Source of the DNA: a beta proteobacterium AAP65
Lineage (GTDB): Bacteria; Pseudomonadota; Gammaproteobacteria; Burkholderiales; Burkholderiaceae_C
Length of the DNA stretch: 64,000 bases
NCBI GenBank assembly: GCA_001295865.1
Contig: LJHW01000020.1
Coordinates: forward strand, 124,001-188,000
Direction: 5' to 3'
Below the pieces are notes generated by a model. The model did not search any database and was not told where the DNA came from. It was given only the letters and a program-made list of their open reading frames with translations. This document shows positions 54,656 to 63,432 of this stretch, piece by piece. A program made the translations under genes and the position numbers. Each line of letters opens with the position of its first letter. Position 1 is the first letter of the stretch.

Positions 54656-56334
54656 GCCACACCTCCACGGGCCACGGCCGGCTGCGGCGCAGCGGCGCCT
54701 GCCGCCACGGTGTCAGGCGCGGCCAGCAGGGCCGCCCCCAAGCGCCGGGGCCCGAACTTCCAGCCCATCATGAAAAAGTGCAGCGCAAAGACCAGGTGGC
54801 CCAGCGTCATCAACGCGCCGCCGACCGAACGCGCCTGCAGGTAAGGCAGCGTCAGCGCCACGCTCTCCATGAAGGGGATGTCCTTGTCGAGCATGGCCAG
54901 GCCCTGGTACCAGCCGCCGAAAGACAGGCCGATGAAGTAGACGCCGAAGCCGCCCAGCACCAGCCAGAAGTGCGCCGAGATCATCCACGGGTACGGCCAC
55001 TCCCACTTCATCACGCGCGGCATGATGAAGTAGATGGCACCGAACATCACCATCGAGAAGAAGCCGTAGAGCCCCAGGTGCGCGTGCGCCACCGTGTAGT
55101 GCGTGAAGTGGGTGACGGTGTTGACGCTGCGCAGCGCCTGCAGCGAACCCTGCACCGAAGCGGCCGTGTACATCATCGCGCCCAGCACGATGAAACGCAG
55201 CGTGGGCGAGTACAGCAGCGCGCGGAAGTTGCCCAGCACCGTGAGGTGCTGGTTGATGGCCACGGCCAGCACCGGCACGATCATCATCATGCTCTGCACG
55301 ATGCTGATGGTGATCAGCCACGAAGGCACGGGCCCGCCGATGAGGTGGTGCCCGCCCACCTGGCTGTAGAAGAAGGCCAGCGACCAGAAGCCCAGCAGGC
55401 TGAGGTTGTAGCTGTGGATGGGTTTGCCCAGCACCTTGGGGATGAAGTAGTAGGCCGCGGCCAAGCCCAGCGGCGTGAACCACAGGCCCAGCGCGTTGTG
55501 GCCGTACCACCAGTTCATGGTGGCCTGCTGCACGCCGAAGTGCAGGTCGGGCCAGTTGCCCACCAGGAAGAGGATGGGGAACCACAGCAGCCCGGCGGCG
55601 ATGTACCAGACCGACACGTACAGGTGCGCCACCTTGCGCTGCAGCAGCGTCAGCCACATCGGAAAACCCACCAGTGCGCCGCCGATGACGAGCAGGATGT
55701 CGATGCGCCAGGGGTATTCCAGCCACTCCAGGCCGTCGGAGTGGCCCAGCGCCAGCGCCACCGTACCGGCGGTCACGCCGATGGTCCACAGCGCGCCGCC
55801 GATCAGCGCGTACTTCGCGCCCACGAGTTCGGTCTTCAGCAGCCGCGGAATGAGCCACAGCGCCACACCGATGCCGGCCATCGAACACCAGCCGTAGGCC
55901 ACCAGGTTCAGGTGGATGGGGCGGATGCGGCCGAAAGTGAGCCAGGCCTGCTGCACCAGCCAGTCGGGCGCGTGCATCTTGATCGAGGCCACCAGCCCGG
56001 CCACCGAGGCCAGAACCAGCCACACCACGGCGATGGTCAGGCACACGCCCACCACCAGCGAGCTGCTCTGGTCGGCACGCAGACGCGTGGCCACCTCCTG
56101 CGCGTTGCGCTGGCTGTCGACCTGCGTCGGGTCCATGGCCTGCTGCAGGCTGCCGCGCTGTTGCTGCGTGGCGGCCGGATCTTCGACCCGGCCGACCTCG
56201 TCGCTGTCGAAGATCTGCACCGAAGCGGCGCCACCGCTGCCGAACAGGCCCTTGGCCATCGACGCGATGAAAACGAACAGCGCCAGCACCGACAGGATGA
56301 AGGTGCCCAGCAGAACACTGACGGTCAGGTCCAT
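54652..56334 (-). CDS. ccoN: cbb3-type cytochrome c oxidase subunit I, N-terminally extended
   Basis: 560 residues from the ATG at 56334; typical CcoN is about 475. The catalytic core has haem and CuB ligands in HLNLVAYGWCSM, WWYGHNALGLWF, VGGHHLIGG and HFTHYTVAHAHLGLYGFF. The extra N-terminus is a membrane helix followed by GSGGAASVQIFDSDEVGRV and a soluble linker before the first usual helix. The beginning is somewhat like the small assembly protein CcoS, which is absent here, but that resemblance is weak. It reduces oxygen to water and may pump protons. No FNR box is seen upstream. Confidence 0.9.
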   Translation of the reverse strand: MDLTVSVLLGTFILSVLALFVFIASMAKGLFGSGGAASVQIFDSDEVGRVEDPAATQQQRGSLQQAMDPTQVDSQRNAQEVATRLRADQSSSLVVGVCLTIAVVWLVLASVAGLVASIKMHAPDWLVQQAWLTFGRIRPIHLNLVAYGWCSMAGIGVALWLIPRLLKTELVGAKYALIGGALWTIGVTAGTVALALGHSDGLEWLEYPWRIDILLVIGGALVGFPMWLTLLQRKVAHLYVSVWYIAAGLLWFPILFLVGNWPDLHFGVQQATMNWWYGHNALGLWFTPLGLAAAYYFIPKVLGKPIHSYNLSLLGFWSLAFFYSQVGGHHLIGGPVPSWLITISIVQSMMMIVPVLAVAINQHLTVLGNFRALLYSPTLRFIVLGAMMYTAASVQGSLQALRSVNTVTHFTHYTVAHAHLGLYGFFSMVMFGAIYFIMPRVMKWEWPYPWMISAHFWLVLGGFGVYFIGLSFGGWYQGLAMLDKDIPFMESVALTLPYLQARSVGGALMTLGHLVFALHFFMMGWKFGPRRLGAALLAAPDTVAAGAAAPQPAVARGGVA

Positions 56335-56510
56335 GGGGGGTTGCTCAACACAGGGTCCAGTGACACCCCCCGATGGCGGCGTCTGCCGACATGCTGTCAC
56401 CAAAGGGCCCGACCCTCGGGTCATGGGGCTTTGCTGCACCTCAGGCCCAGCGTGAATGTCCTGTGAGGCCTTGGCTGTAATCTCTGGCTCGCACGCACGA
56501 CGAGGACACC

Positions 56511-57080
56511 ATGCGCCCGCCCGTCACCCCCCGCTCACGCCGCCTGCTCGGCACCTCCCCGGCCTTCGCGCTGCTGCTGGCGCTCGCTGGCGGGCCCGCG
56601 GCTGCGCAGCCTGCAGCGCCCGGCCCAGCGCCCGCCGCAAGCACCGCGGCCAGCGCCGCTGCCACAGGCACGGCGCTGGACGGCCAGGCCTTCAAGCTGC
56701 CGGTCGGTGATGGCCGCGTGCGTGTGCTGATGTTCTGGCGCACCGACTGCGCGGTGTGCCTGAACAAGATGCCCGAGCTGCGCGCCAACGCCCAGGGCTG
56801 GCGCGAACGGCCTTTCGACCTGGTGCTGATCAACACCGACGCGCGGCGCGGTGATGCCGTGGCCTACGACCGCCTGCGCCGCGACCTCAACGGCCGCCAG
56901 GGCCCGCTGATCAGCACCTGGACAGGCGATGTGCAGCTGCCCCGGGCCTGGCAGGCCGGCGCTGGTGCGCCGCGCCTGCCGCTGATGCTGGTGATCGACG
57001 GCCAGGGCCGGGTGACGGCGCGCCACGAAGGCCGCGTGCCACCCGAGCTGTGGGACGAGGTGGCCGAGCTGCTGCCCTGA
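56511..57080 (+). CDS. TlpA-like thioredoxin-fold protein, exported
   Basis: 189 residues. Signal peptide LLLALAGGPAAAQ followed by an Ala/Pro linker and a thioredoxin fold with the CxxC in FWRTDCAVCLNKMPEL. The later cis-Pro segment is RLPLMLVIDGQGRV. TlpA-type proteins reduce apocytochrome or SCO/CuA cysteines in the periplasm. It diverges from the oxidase cluster, consistent with reducing SCO or cytochrome c, though this is inferred. Confidence 0.82.
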   Translation: MRPPVTPRSRRLLGTSPAFALLLALAGGPAAAQPAAPGPAPAASTAASAAATGTALDGQAFKLPVGDGRVRVLMFWRTDCAVCLNKMPELRANAQGWRERPFDLVLINTDARRGDAVAYDRLRRDLNGRQGPLISTWTGDVQLPRAWQAGAGAPRLPLMLVIDGQGRVTARHEGRVPPELWDEVAELLP

Positions 57081-57098
57081 AGCGGCGCTGAGCTTGCT

Positions 57099-58541
57099 TC
57101 AGGCCGCGCCGTAGCGCCGCGCGAGTTCCTTGGCGGCCTGCGCCTCGGTCTGCAGCCGCGTGCCGCCCAGCCACAGCGCTTGCGCGCGGCCGCGGGCGTC
57201 GTGTTCCAGGCGCGCGGTTTCGCCAAAGCTGGCAAAACCGCCGGCCTGCACGAAGCGGCCGTGGCGCGTGTTTGCATCCACCGCGCTTGCCGGCTCGATC
57301 TGCGGCGCATCGAGCAGCGGGTTCGTCAGACCGGGGTTGGCCACGAACACACGGCCGCCCAAAGGCAGCAGATCGCTGGCGCCCCACAAGCTCCACCAGC
57401 GCCCGCCCCAGCCGGCCGCCGCAGCGCTGGGCGCGCCGTGTTCGGCCGCGGTGCGCAGCAGCTGCAGCGCGCCGTCCACCCACACGCCGGCCATGCCGTC
57501 GGCAGCGTTGGTGAGGATGGAGAGGCTCAAGCCCTGCGCTGGCACGCACACCGTGCGCGTGAGCGTGCCCTGGAAGCCGCCGGTGTGGCCGACGTGGTCC
57601 CACGCAGCGCCGCCGCCGGGTGTGCTGCCGCTGAGCGTGCCCAGGCCGTACCAGCGCTCCACCGTGCCGTAGGGGTCGCGCCACTGGCGGCGCACCAGCT
57701 CGCGGCGGCTCGCGGGGGTGAGCACGCTCTCTGCCGCTTCAGGGGCGAGGCTCGCGAAAAAACACGCCAGGTCGCTGGCAGTGCTGATGAAGCCGGTGGC
57801 CGCGGCCAGCACGTTGGTCGGGTTGCGGCCGGGGATGCCCACACGCCGGCCCAGCGGCCACTTGGCGCTGTGGCCCTGGGCGAAAGGCGCCTTGTCGGCG
57901 AGCTGCGGCGCGTCGGGCACGGTGTCCTTCAGGCCGGCGGCCTGCACCACCTCGCGCTGCACCCAGGCGGTGTAGGGCTCGCCGGTCACGGCCTCGATCA
58001 CCAGGCCCAGCAGGCCGTAACCGTGGTTGCTGTACTTGAAGCGTGTGTTGGCCGGCAGCACCGCGCCGCGGGCGAGGTCTTCACGCAGCGCGGCTTCGTC
58101 CAGGAAAGGCCGGCGGTCGCTCCACTGGCCGGCATCAAAGCCGTCACGCACCAGGCCGGCGGTGTGGCTGAGCAGCTGCGTGAGCGTGGCCGCGGCCACT
58201 TCGGGCGGCAGGCCGGGCACATAGGCGCCCACGGCGTCGTCCAGCTTCAGCCGGCCTTGCTCGCGCAGCTTCAACACCGCCACCGCGGTGAAGGTCTTGG
58301 AATGCGAGGCCACGCGGAAGCGGTGGCGCGGCGTGAGCTTGGTGCCATCACCGCCCTGCCCCAGCGCAAAACTCAGCAGCACGCGGCCCTGGTGGGCCAC
58401 GGCCACACTGACGCCCGGCTGCTCGCTGATGCGCAGCTGGTGCTTCAGCCAAGGCTGCAGGTAGGGCAGCGCAGCAGCCCAGGCGGGCACGCTGTCGGCT
58501 GTTGATGCGGCGTTCGCGACCTTCTGCTTTGCCGTCGCCAT
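57099..58541 (-). CDS. serine hydrolase, class C beta-lactamase fold
   Basis: 480 residues from the ATG at 58541; a GTG two codons earlier overlaps the thiolase stop. The SxxK motif is ASHSKTFTAVAVL, YxN is YSNHGYGLLG and the third motif is VGHTGGFQGTL, with an extra C-terminal beta domain. No signal peptide is evident, so it is probably a cytoplasmic esterase or peptidase rather than an antibiotic-degrading enzyme. Cotranscribed with the thiolase. Confidence 0.85.
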   Translation of the reverse strand: MATAKQKVANAASTADSVPAWAAALPYLQPWLKHQLRISEQPGVSVAVAHQGRVLLSFALGQGGDGTKLTPRHRFRVASHSKTFTAVAVLKLREQGRLKLDDAVGAYVPGLPPEVAAATLTQLLSHTAGLVRDGFDAGQWSDRRPFLDEAALREDLARGAVLPANTRFKYSNHGYGLLGLVIEAVTGEPYTAWVQREVVQAAGLKDTVPDAPQLADKAPFAQGHSAKWPLGRRVGIPGRNPTNVLAAATGFISTASDLACFFASLAPEAAESVLTPASRRELVRRQWRDPYGTVERWYGLGTLSGSTPGGGAAWDHVGHTGGFQGTLTRTVCVPAQGLSLSILTNAADGMAGVWVDGALQLLRTAAEHGAPSAAAAGWGGRWWSLWGASDLLPLGGRVFVANPGLTNPLLDAPQIEPASAVDANTRHGRFVQAGGFASFGETARLEHDARGRAQALWLGGTRLQTEAQAAKELARRYGAA

Positions 58542-58543
58542 GC

Positions 58544-59728
58544 TCACAGGCGCTCGAAGATCGCAGCGATGCCCTGGCCACCGCCGATGCACATCGTCAC
58601 CAGCGCATAACGCCCGCCCGTGCGGTGAAGTTCGTACACCGCCTTGGTGGCCAGGAAGGCGCCGCTGCAACCAATCGGGTGGCCGAGAGCAATCGCGCCG
58701 CCGTTGGGGTTGACCTTGGCCATGTCGAACTCCAGCCCGCGCGCCACCGCGATGGCTTGCGCCGCAAAGGCCTCGTTGCTTTCGATCACGTCCATCTGCT
58801 GCAGCGTCAGGCCGGCCTTCTTCAGCGCCAGCTTGGTGGCGGGGATGGGACCTTCGCCCATGATCTCGTTGGGCACACCGGCCACGGCGTAACCCGCCAG
58901 GCGCGCCATCGGCTGGTGGCCGTGGGCCGCGGCCACGCTGGCATCGGCCAGCACGAAGAACGCCGCGCCGTCGTTGATGCCGCTGGCGTTGCCGGCCGTC
59001 ACCGAGCCGTCCTTTTTGAAGGCCGGCTTCATCTTGCCCAGCGTCTCCATCGTGGTGGCAGGCTTGACGTGTTCGTCGGTGTCGAACACCACCTCGCCCT
59101 TTTTCGTCTGCTTGACGATGGGCACGATCTGGCTCTTGAAGCGCCCCTCGGCGATGGCCGCCGCGGCCTTGCGGTGGCTCTCCACGGCAAAAGCATCCTG
59201 CTCTTCGCGCGTGATGCCCCACTTGGTGGCCAGGTTCTCGGCAGTGATGCCCATGTGGCCGACGCCGAAGGGGTCGGTGAGCGTGGCCACCATCATGTCG
59301 AGCATCTGCGTGTGGCCCATGCGCGCGCCGCTGCGCATGGCGGGGCTCAAGTAGCCGCCGCGGCTCATCACCTCCACGCCACCGCCGATGCCGTAGTCGC
59401 AATCGCCCAGCAGGATGTTCTGAGCGGTCGTCACGATGCCCTGCAGCCCGCTGCTGCACAGGCGGTTGACGGCCATGGCCACGCTGTCCATGGGCAGGCC
59501 GGCCTGGATGCTGGCCACGCGCGCCACGTAAGCGAAGCGGCTCTCGGTGGGGATGGTGTTGCCCACCGTCACGTAGTTGATGGCCTTCGGGTCGACGCCC
59601 GAGCGCTGCACGGCTTCTTTCATCACGGTACCGGCCAGTTCGGCGGGTTCCAGCTCGGCCAGGCTGCCGTTGAAGGTGCCGATGGCGGAACGGGCGGCGG
59701 CAAGAATCACGACGTCGCGGGTGCTCAT
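58544..59728 (-). CDS. acetyl-CoA acetyltransferase (thiolase)
   Basis: 394 residues. Nucleophile Cys in AVNRLCSSGLQG, with the catalytic His in NPNGGAIALGHPIGCSGAF and second Cys in VTMCIGGGQGIAAIFE. This is the biosynthetic/degradative thiolase II fold, joining two acetyl-CoA or cleaving 3-ketoacyl-CoA. PhaA or BktB type are both possible; no phaB or phaC is next to it. First gene of a two-gene transcript. Confidence 0.92.
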   Translation of the reverse strand: MSTRDVVILAAARSAIGTFNGSLAELEPAELAGTVMKEAVQRSGVDPKAINYVTVGNTIPTESRFAYVARVASIQAGLPMDSVAMAVNRLCSSGLQGIVTTAQNILLGDCDYGIGGGVEVMSRGGYLSPAMRSGARMGHTQMLDMMVATLTDPFGVGHMGITAENLATKWGITREEQDAFAVESHRKAAAAIAEGRFKSQIVPIVKQTKKGEVVFDTDEHVKPATTMETLGKMKPAFKKDGSVTAGNASGINDGAAFFVLADASVAAAHGHQPMARLAGYAVAGVPNEIMGEGPIPATKLALKKAGLTLQQMDVIESNEAFAAQAIAVARGLEFDMAKVNPNGGAIALGHPIGCSGAFLATKAVYELHRTGGRYALVTMCIGGGQGIAAIFERL

Positions 59729-59845
59729 GCTTGAAGTCTCCTGTGGGTGTTGAAAGGGGTGCGGCACCGAGTGGGCGCTCGCCGGCTGGCACCGGGCTGA
59801 CGCGGGCTGCACCCACCGCGCAGCCCCACGCCAGCACGCCCGGGC

Positions 59846-60922
59846 GTGCTTGGGCAGAATCCTGCCATCTTTGAGCAGCCCCCCAGGCCCGTCCGGCTGG
59901 CGGCCCCGCCGCCCGTGCGAAGCGCGCCCCCTCCCCCCGTCACACCGCTCAGCCATCACGAGATCCTGGGCCTGGTGGAGCCCTTCACGCGCGCCGGCCT
60001 CTCTGTCGACCTGCCAGCCAGCGACCGCGCGGCGCGCTGCTTGCGCTTCAAGCCCCTTGAGCACGCCGCCACCGACGAACACCCGGCGCTGCAAGAGGTG
60101 TTGCAGCTCGACATCCCCACCCCCGGCGGCCGCCACCCCTCGCCCCCGCGCCTGACACGCACGCTGCACCTGCCCGGCGGCCTGCAGGCGGTGCTGGTGG
60201 CCGAAGGCGGCACGCCGGGCGAGCTGCTGGCGCGCGTGGCGGCCATCCCGCTGCAGCGCCAGCTGCTGCACGGGCCCGGCCTGCTGGTGGCCAAGACCCT
60301 GGCCCTCGAGAGCAAAGGCGCCGCGCCGCCCGACGCCCACGCGCCGCTGCTGATGAGCCAGGCCACCGCCCACGTGGCCCACGCCGGCGGCCTGGTGCTG
60401 CGCTACAAACAAAGCCCGGTGAAGGGCATCTCGGCCGAGTTCGAGCTGGAGGCCGCCGACGGTCAGCCCCTGGCCCTGCCCGACGACCTGCTGGCCGTGC
60501 TGGGCTGGAGCTGGGCGCGCCTGGTGAAGCGGCAGAACGGCTGGAACACACGCCTGCGCCTGCGCGGCGAGGGTTTCAAACGCAGCCGCGACGGTGAACT
60601 GAAGCTGGAGCTGGCGGTGCGCCACCTGGCGCAGACCCTGGCCGAACCGCCGGCGCGTTTCCACGAACGCCAGGCCGCGGCGCGCTGGGCCGCGGCGGGC
60701 CGGCGCTGCATCCCGCTGCTGGGCGCGATCTTGATGGTCATCGGCGCCTGGGCCTTCGCGAAGCTGGAACCCGACCTGCCGCAGGAGTCGGTCTTCCGCA
60801 TGCTGATCTTCCACGCGCCGCCCATCATCATGGTGGCGCTGTTCTGCCTCAACGAGCTGCCGCGCGTGGAGATACCGCCGCTGCCGCGGCGCCTGCGCCA
60901 GGCGCAGTGGCGCAGCTCCTGA
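59846..60922 (+). CDS. hypothetical protein upstream of a MoxR/VWA pair
   Basis: Up to 358 residues; the start is uncertain (GTG at 59846 or GTG at 59915 before PPVTPLSHHEIL). The main part is a soluble domain with no motif I recognise; the C-terminus has two hydrophobic helices (LLGAILMVIGAWAFA and LIFHAPPIIMVALFCL). It is 30 bases ahead of a MoxR-type ATPase and may be that ATPase's membrane-bound client or partner. Confidence 0.6.
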   Translation: MLGQNPAIFEQPPRPVRLAAPPPVRSAPPPPVTPLSHHEILGLVEPFTRAGLSVDLPASDRAARCLRFKPLEHAATDEHPALQEVLQLDIPTPGGRHPSPPRLTRTLHLPGGLQAVLVAEGGTPGELLARVAAIPLQRQLLHGPGLLVAKTLALESKGAAPPDAHAPLLMSQATAHVAHAGGLVLRYKQSPVKGISAEFELEAADGQPLALPDDLLAVLGWSWARLVKRQNGWNTRLRLRGEGFKRSRDGELKLELAVRHLAQTLAEPPARFHERQAAARWAAAGRRCIPLLGAILMVIGAWAFAKLEPDLPQESVFRMLIFHAPPIIMVALFCLNELPRVEIPPLPRRLRQAQWRSS

Positions 60923-60952
60923 GCCTTCCCTGACCCCGCACCGGCCGGCCCC

Positions 60953-62059
60953 ATGCACAGCAACCCGATGAACATCCCGCCGCTCAGCATCGCGGCGGCC
61001 AAGGCCGCGCTGGCCGAGCAGTTCGCGCAGCCGCTGCTGCGCCGGCGCGCCACCATGCTGTGGGGGCCGCGCGGCGTGGGCAAGTCGTCCATCGTGCGCC
61101 AGGTGGCGGCGCAGCACGGCGTGCCGCTGGTCGACCTGCGCCTGACCACCATCGAGCCCGTGGACATCCGCGGCGCGATCTACGCCGACGAGGTGCAGGG
61201 CAAAACCGTGTGGTTCCCGCCCGAGTTCCTGCCCGGGCCTGAAGTGCCGGCCGGCATCCTGTTCCTGGACGAGCTCACCGCGGCCGACCAGCGCCTGCAG
61301 ATCAGCGCCTACTCGCTGATCCTCGACCGCCAGGTTGGCCACTACCGCCTGCCCGAGGGCTGGATGGTGGTGGCCGCCGGCAACGCGAGTTTTCACGGCG
61401 CGGTCAGCCACGACATGGGCACGGCGCTGGCCGACCGGCTCTTCCACTTCAACGTGCAGGCCACCATCGACGCTTTTCTCGCGCATGCGCTCGCCCAAGG
61501 TTTTGCACCCGAGGTCATGGCCTACCTGAAGGTGCGGCCCGACAAGCTGGACGACACCGCCGCGCAGCTCGCGGCCGACCACCTGGTGGGCAGCAGCCCG
61601 CGCGGCTGGGAAGACATCTCCAACGTCCTGAAAAGCGGGCTGAGCGAGGCCGTGCAGCGCCACTTCGTGCAAGGCCGCATCGGCGCGGCCAATGCGGCCG
61701 AGTTTTTCGGCGTGCTGCGCGAGCTGCGCGCCGGCGCCGATGTGCTGCAGATCCTGGCCGCCGCGCCCGGCGAGCCCACGCTGGCGCTGCTGCCCACCAC
61801 GCTGGACGGTCTGTACGGCTTGATCTACGGCCTGGTGGCGGCCTGCACCGAGGCCCCGGTGCTGGCGCGCGCGCTGGACATCGCCGAAGCCCTGCCCACG
61901 CACCGGGCCGGCGGCGCCGCCGGCCTGCCGCTGCGCGAGGCGCAGACGCTGGCGATGGAGCTGCTGTTCCAGCAGGCGCTGGAAACCGGGCTGGAGGCCA
62001 CCGTGATGGACAGCGCAGCCTACCGGCGCTACAGCGCCGAGCGCACCGCCAACAGCTGA
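60953..62059 (+). CDS. MoxR family AAA+ ATPase
   Basis: 368 residues. Walker A in MLWGPRGVGKSSIVRQV, Walker B in GILFLDELTAADQRLQIS, sensor segment MVVAAGNASFHGAVS and arginine-finger region TALADRLFHF. MoxR ATPases act as chaperones that mature or remodel partner complexes, usually with a VWA protein. The VWA-bearing gene begins 1 base after its stop. Confidence 0.92.
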   Translation: MHSNPMNIPPLSIAAAKAALAEQFAQPLLRRRATMLWGPRGVGKSSIVRQVAAQHGVPLVDLRLTTIEPVDIRGAIYADEVQGKTVWFPPEFLPGPEVPAGILFLDELTAADQRLQISAYSLILDRQVGHYRLPEGWMVVAAGNASFHGAVSHDMGTALADRLFHFNVQATIDAFLAHALAQGFAPEVMAYLKVRPDKLDDTAAQLAADHLVGSSPRGWEDISNVLKSGLSEAVQRHFVQGRIGAANAAEFFGVLRELRAGADVLQILAAAPGEPTLALLPTTLDGLYGLIYGLVAACTEAPVLARALDIAEALPTHRAGGAAGLPLREAQTLAMELLFQQALETGLEATVMDSAAYRRYSAERTANS

Positions 62060-62060
62060 G

Positions 62061-63398
62061 ATGGACCACCGCGGCACGCGCGCCGTGCAGCGTTTGGTGG
62101 AGTACGCGCCCTCCACCGGCGGGCTGGCGCTGTGGGTGAGGCATCACGACGACGGCGCCACCGACGCACCCGGCCCCGAGGCGCCACCGCCCGTCACCAC
62201 CGACGGCCTGACGCTGCGTTACGGCCCCGGCTTCGCCGCACTGCCGCTGGCGCAGCAGACGGGCTGGGTGGCGCACGAGGTGCTGCACATTGCGCTGCGC
62301 CATCCGCAGCGTTTTCTCGCGCTGCAGGCGGTGCTGGGCGATGTCGACCTCACGCTCTTCAATACCTGCGCCGACGCGGTGGTGAACAGCGCGCTCTCGC
62401 ACCTGGCCTGGCTGCAGCTGCCCGAAGGCGGGGTGATGCTCGACACGCTGCTGGAAGCCACCCTGGCGCTGGCGCAGCCGGTGGAGAAATCGCTGCTGGA
62501 ATGGGATGTCGAGCGGCTGTACCGGGCGCTGGACGACAGGCGCCCGGCCCGTGGTGGCGGGGCGCGCCGCGAGCCCGAGGCGCAGGCCCGCAGCGGTGGC
62601 AGCGAAGGTGAAGGCCGCAGCCCGCAAGCATCGAACCAGCCTCCACGCGAAGACGGCCCGCGCGCCGCACGCGCCCGCGCATTGGGTGCCGCGACCGCAC
62701 GCGACCTGCGCCCCAGCGCGCACGCGCGTGAAGCGCCCGAAGCCGAAGCCGAAGCCGCGCGCGAATGGGGCGAACGCCTGCTGCGCGCGCACGCCGGCGA
62801 CGGCGAGTTCTCGATGCTGCGCACCTTGCTGGCCGACCTGCCGCGCACGCGCACGCCCTGGCAGCAGGTGCTGCGCACGCAGCTGGCGCGGGCCCTCACG
62901 CCCAAGCTCGGCGTGGCCTGGTCGCGCCCGGCGCGCAGCTACATCGCCAACCAGGGCCGCAACGCCGCCGGCCACCGCCTGCCCTGGGAACCGGGCTTCA
63001 GCATGGCGCGCCGTGTGCCGCGGCTGGTGGTGGTGGTGGACGTGTCGGGCAGCATCGAAGAGCCCGTGCTGCAGCGTTTTGCGAGCGAGATCGACGCCAT
63101 CACACGCCGCCTGGACGCCGGCCTGACGCTGGTGGTGGGCGACGACCGCGTGCGTGCGGTGACCCACTGCGAGCCCGGCCGCTCACAGCTGGCGGAATTG
63201 GTGTTCGAAGGCGGCGGTGGCACCGACTTCACGCCGATGCTGGAGGAAGCCGACCGCCACCGCCCCGACATCGGCGTGGTGCTCACCGACCTGGAAGGCC
63301 CGGCGAACTTCCGCCCACGCTGGCCCGTCATCTGGGCCGTGCAGGCCCAGCACGCAGCAGCGCTGCCGCCTTTCGGCAGAGTGCTGGTGCTGGACTGA
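62061..63398 (+). CDS. DUF2201-type putative metallopeptidase with VWA-like domain
   Basis: 445 residues. The N-terminal half has a zinc motif in WVAHEVLHIALRH (HExxH); the middle is a charged Arg/Glu/Ala linker; the C-terminal half is a VWA-like domain with MIDAS DVSGSIEE and GGGGTDFTPML. This is the common partner of MoxR ATPases. Cellular substrate unknown. A long hairpin follows the stop. Confidence 0.88.
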   Translation: MDHRGTRAVQRLVEYAPSTGGLALWVRHHDDGATDAPGPEAPPPVTTDGLTLRYGPGFAALPLAQQTGWVAHEVLHIALRHPQRFLALQAVLGDVDLTLFNTCADAVVNSALSHLAWLQLPEGGVMLDTLLEATLALAQPVEKSLLEWDVERLYRALDDRRPARGGGARREPEAQARSGGSEGEGRSPQASNQPPREDGPRAARARALGAATARDLRPSAHAREAPEAEAEAAREWGERLLRAHAGDGEFSMLRTLLADLPRTRTPWQQVLRTQLARALTPKLGVAWSRPARSYIANQGRNAAGHRLPWEPGFSMARRVPRLVVVVDVSGSIEEPVLQRFASEIDAITRRLDAGLTLVVGDDRVRAVTHCEPGRSQLAELVFEGGGGTDFTPMLEEADRHRPDIGVVLTDLEGPANFRPRWPVIWAVQAQHAAALPPFGRVLVLD

Positions 63399-63428
63399 CG
63401 CACGCGGGGCCGGTGGCCCCGCGTGCGT
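63398..63428. terminator. 14-bp perfect hairpin between convergent genes
   Basis: Arms ACGCACGCGGGGCC and GGCCCCGCGTGCGT with a 3-base loop fill the gap between the VWA gene and the metalloprotease. There is no T-run, so it may be a factor-assisted or bidirectional stop. Confidence 0.55.
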
Positions 63429-63432
63429 GGGG

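Noticed and set aside
56335-56510. FNR box upstream of ccoN
   Set aside because: No TTGAT-N4-ATCAA-like pair was found on either strand in the gap between ccoN and the TlpA-like gene.
57099-58541. Antibiotic-inactivating class C beta-lactamase
   Set aside because: Motifs fit the fold, but there is no signal peptide, the protein is longer than AmpC and lies with a thiolase; a general esterase/peptidase is more likely.
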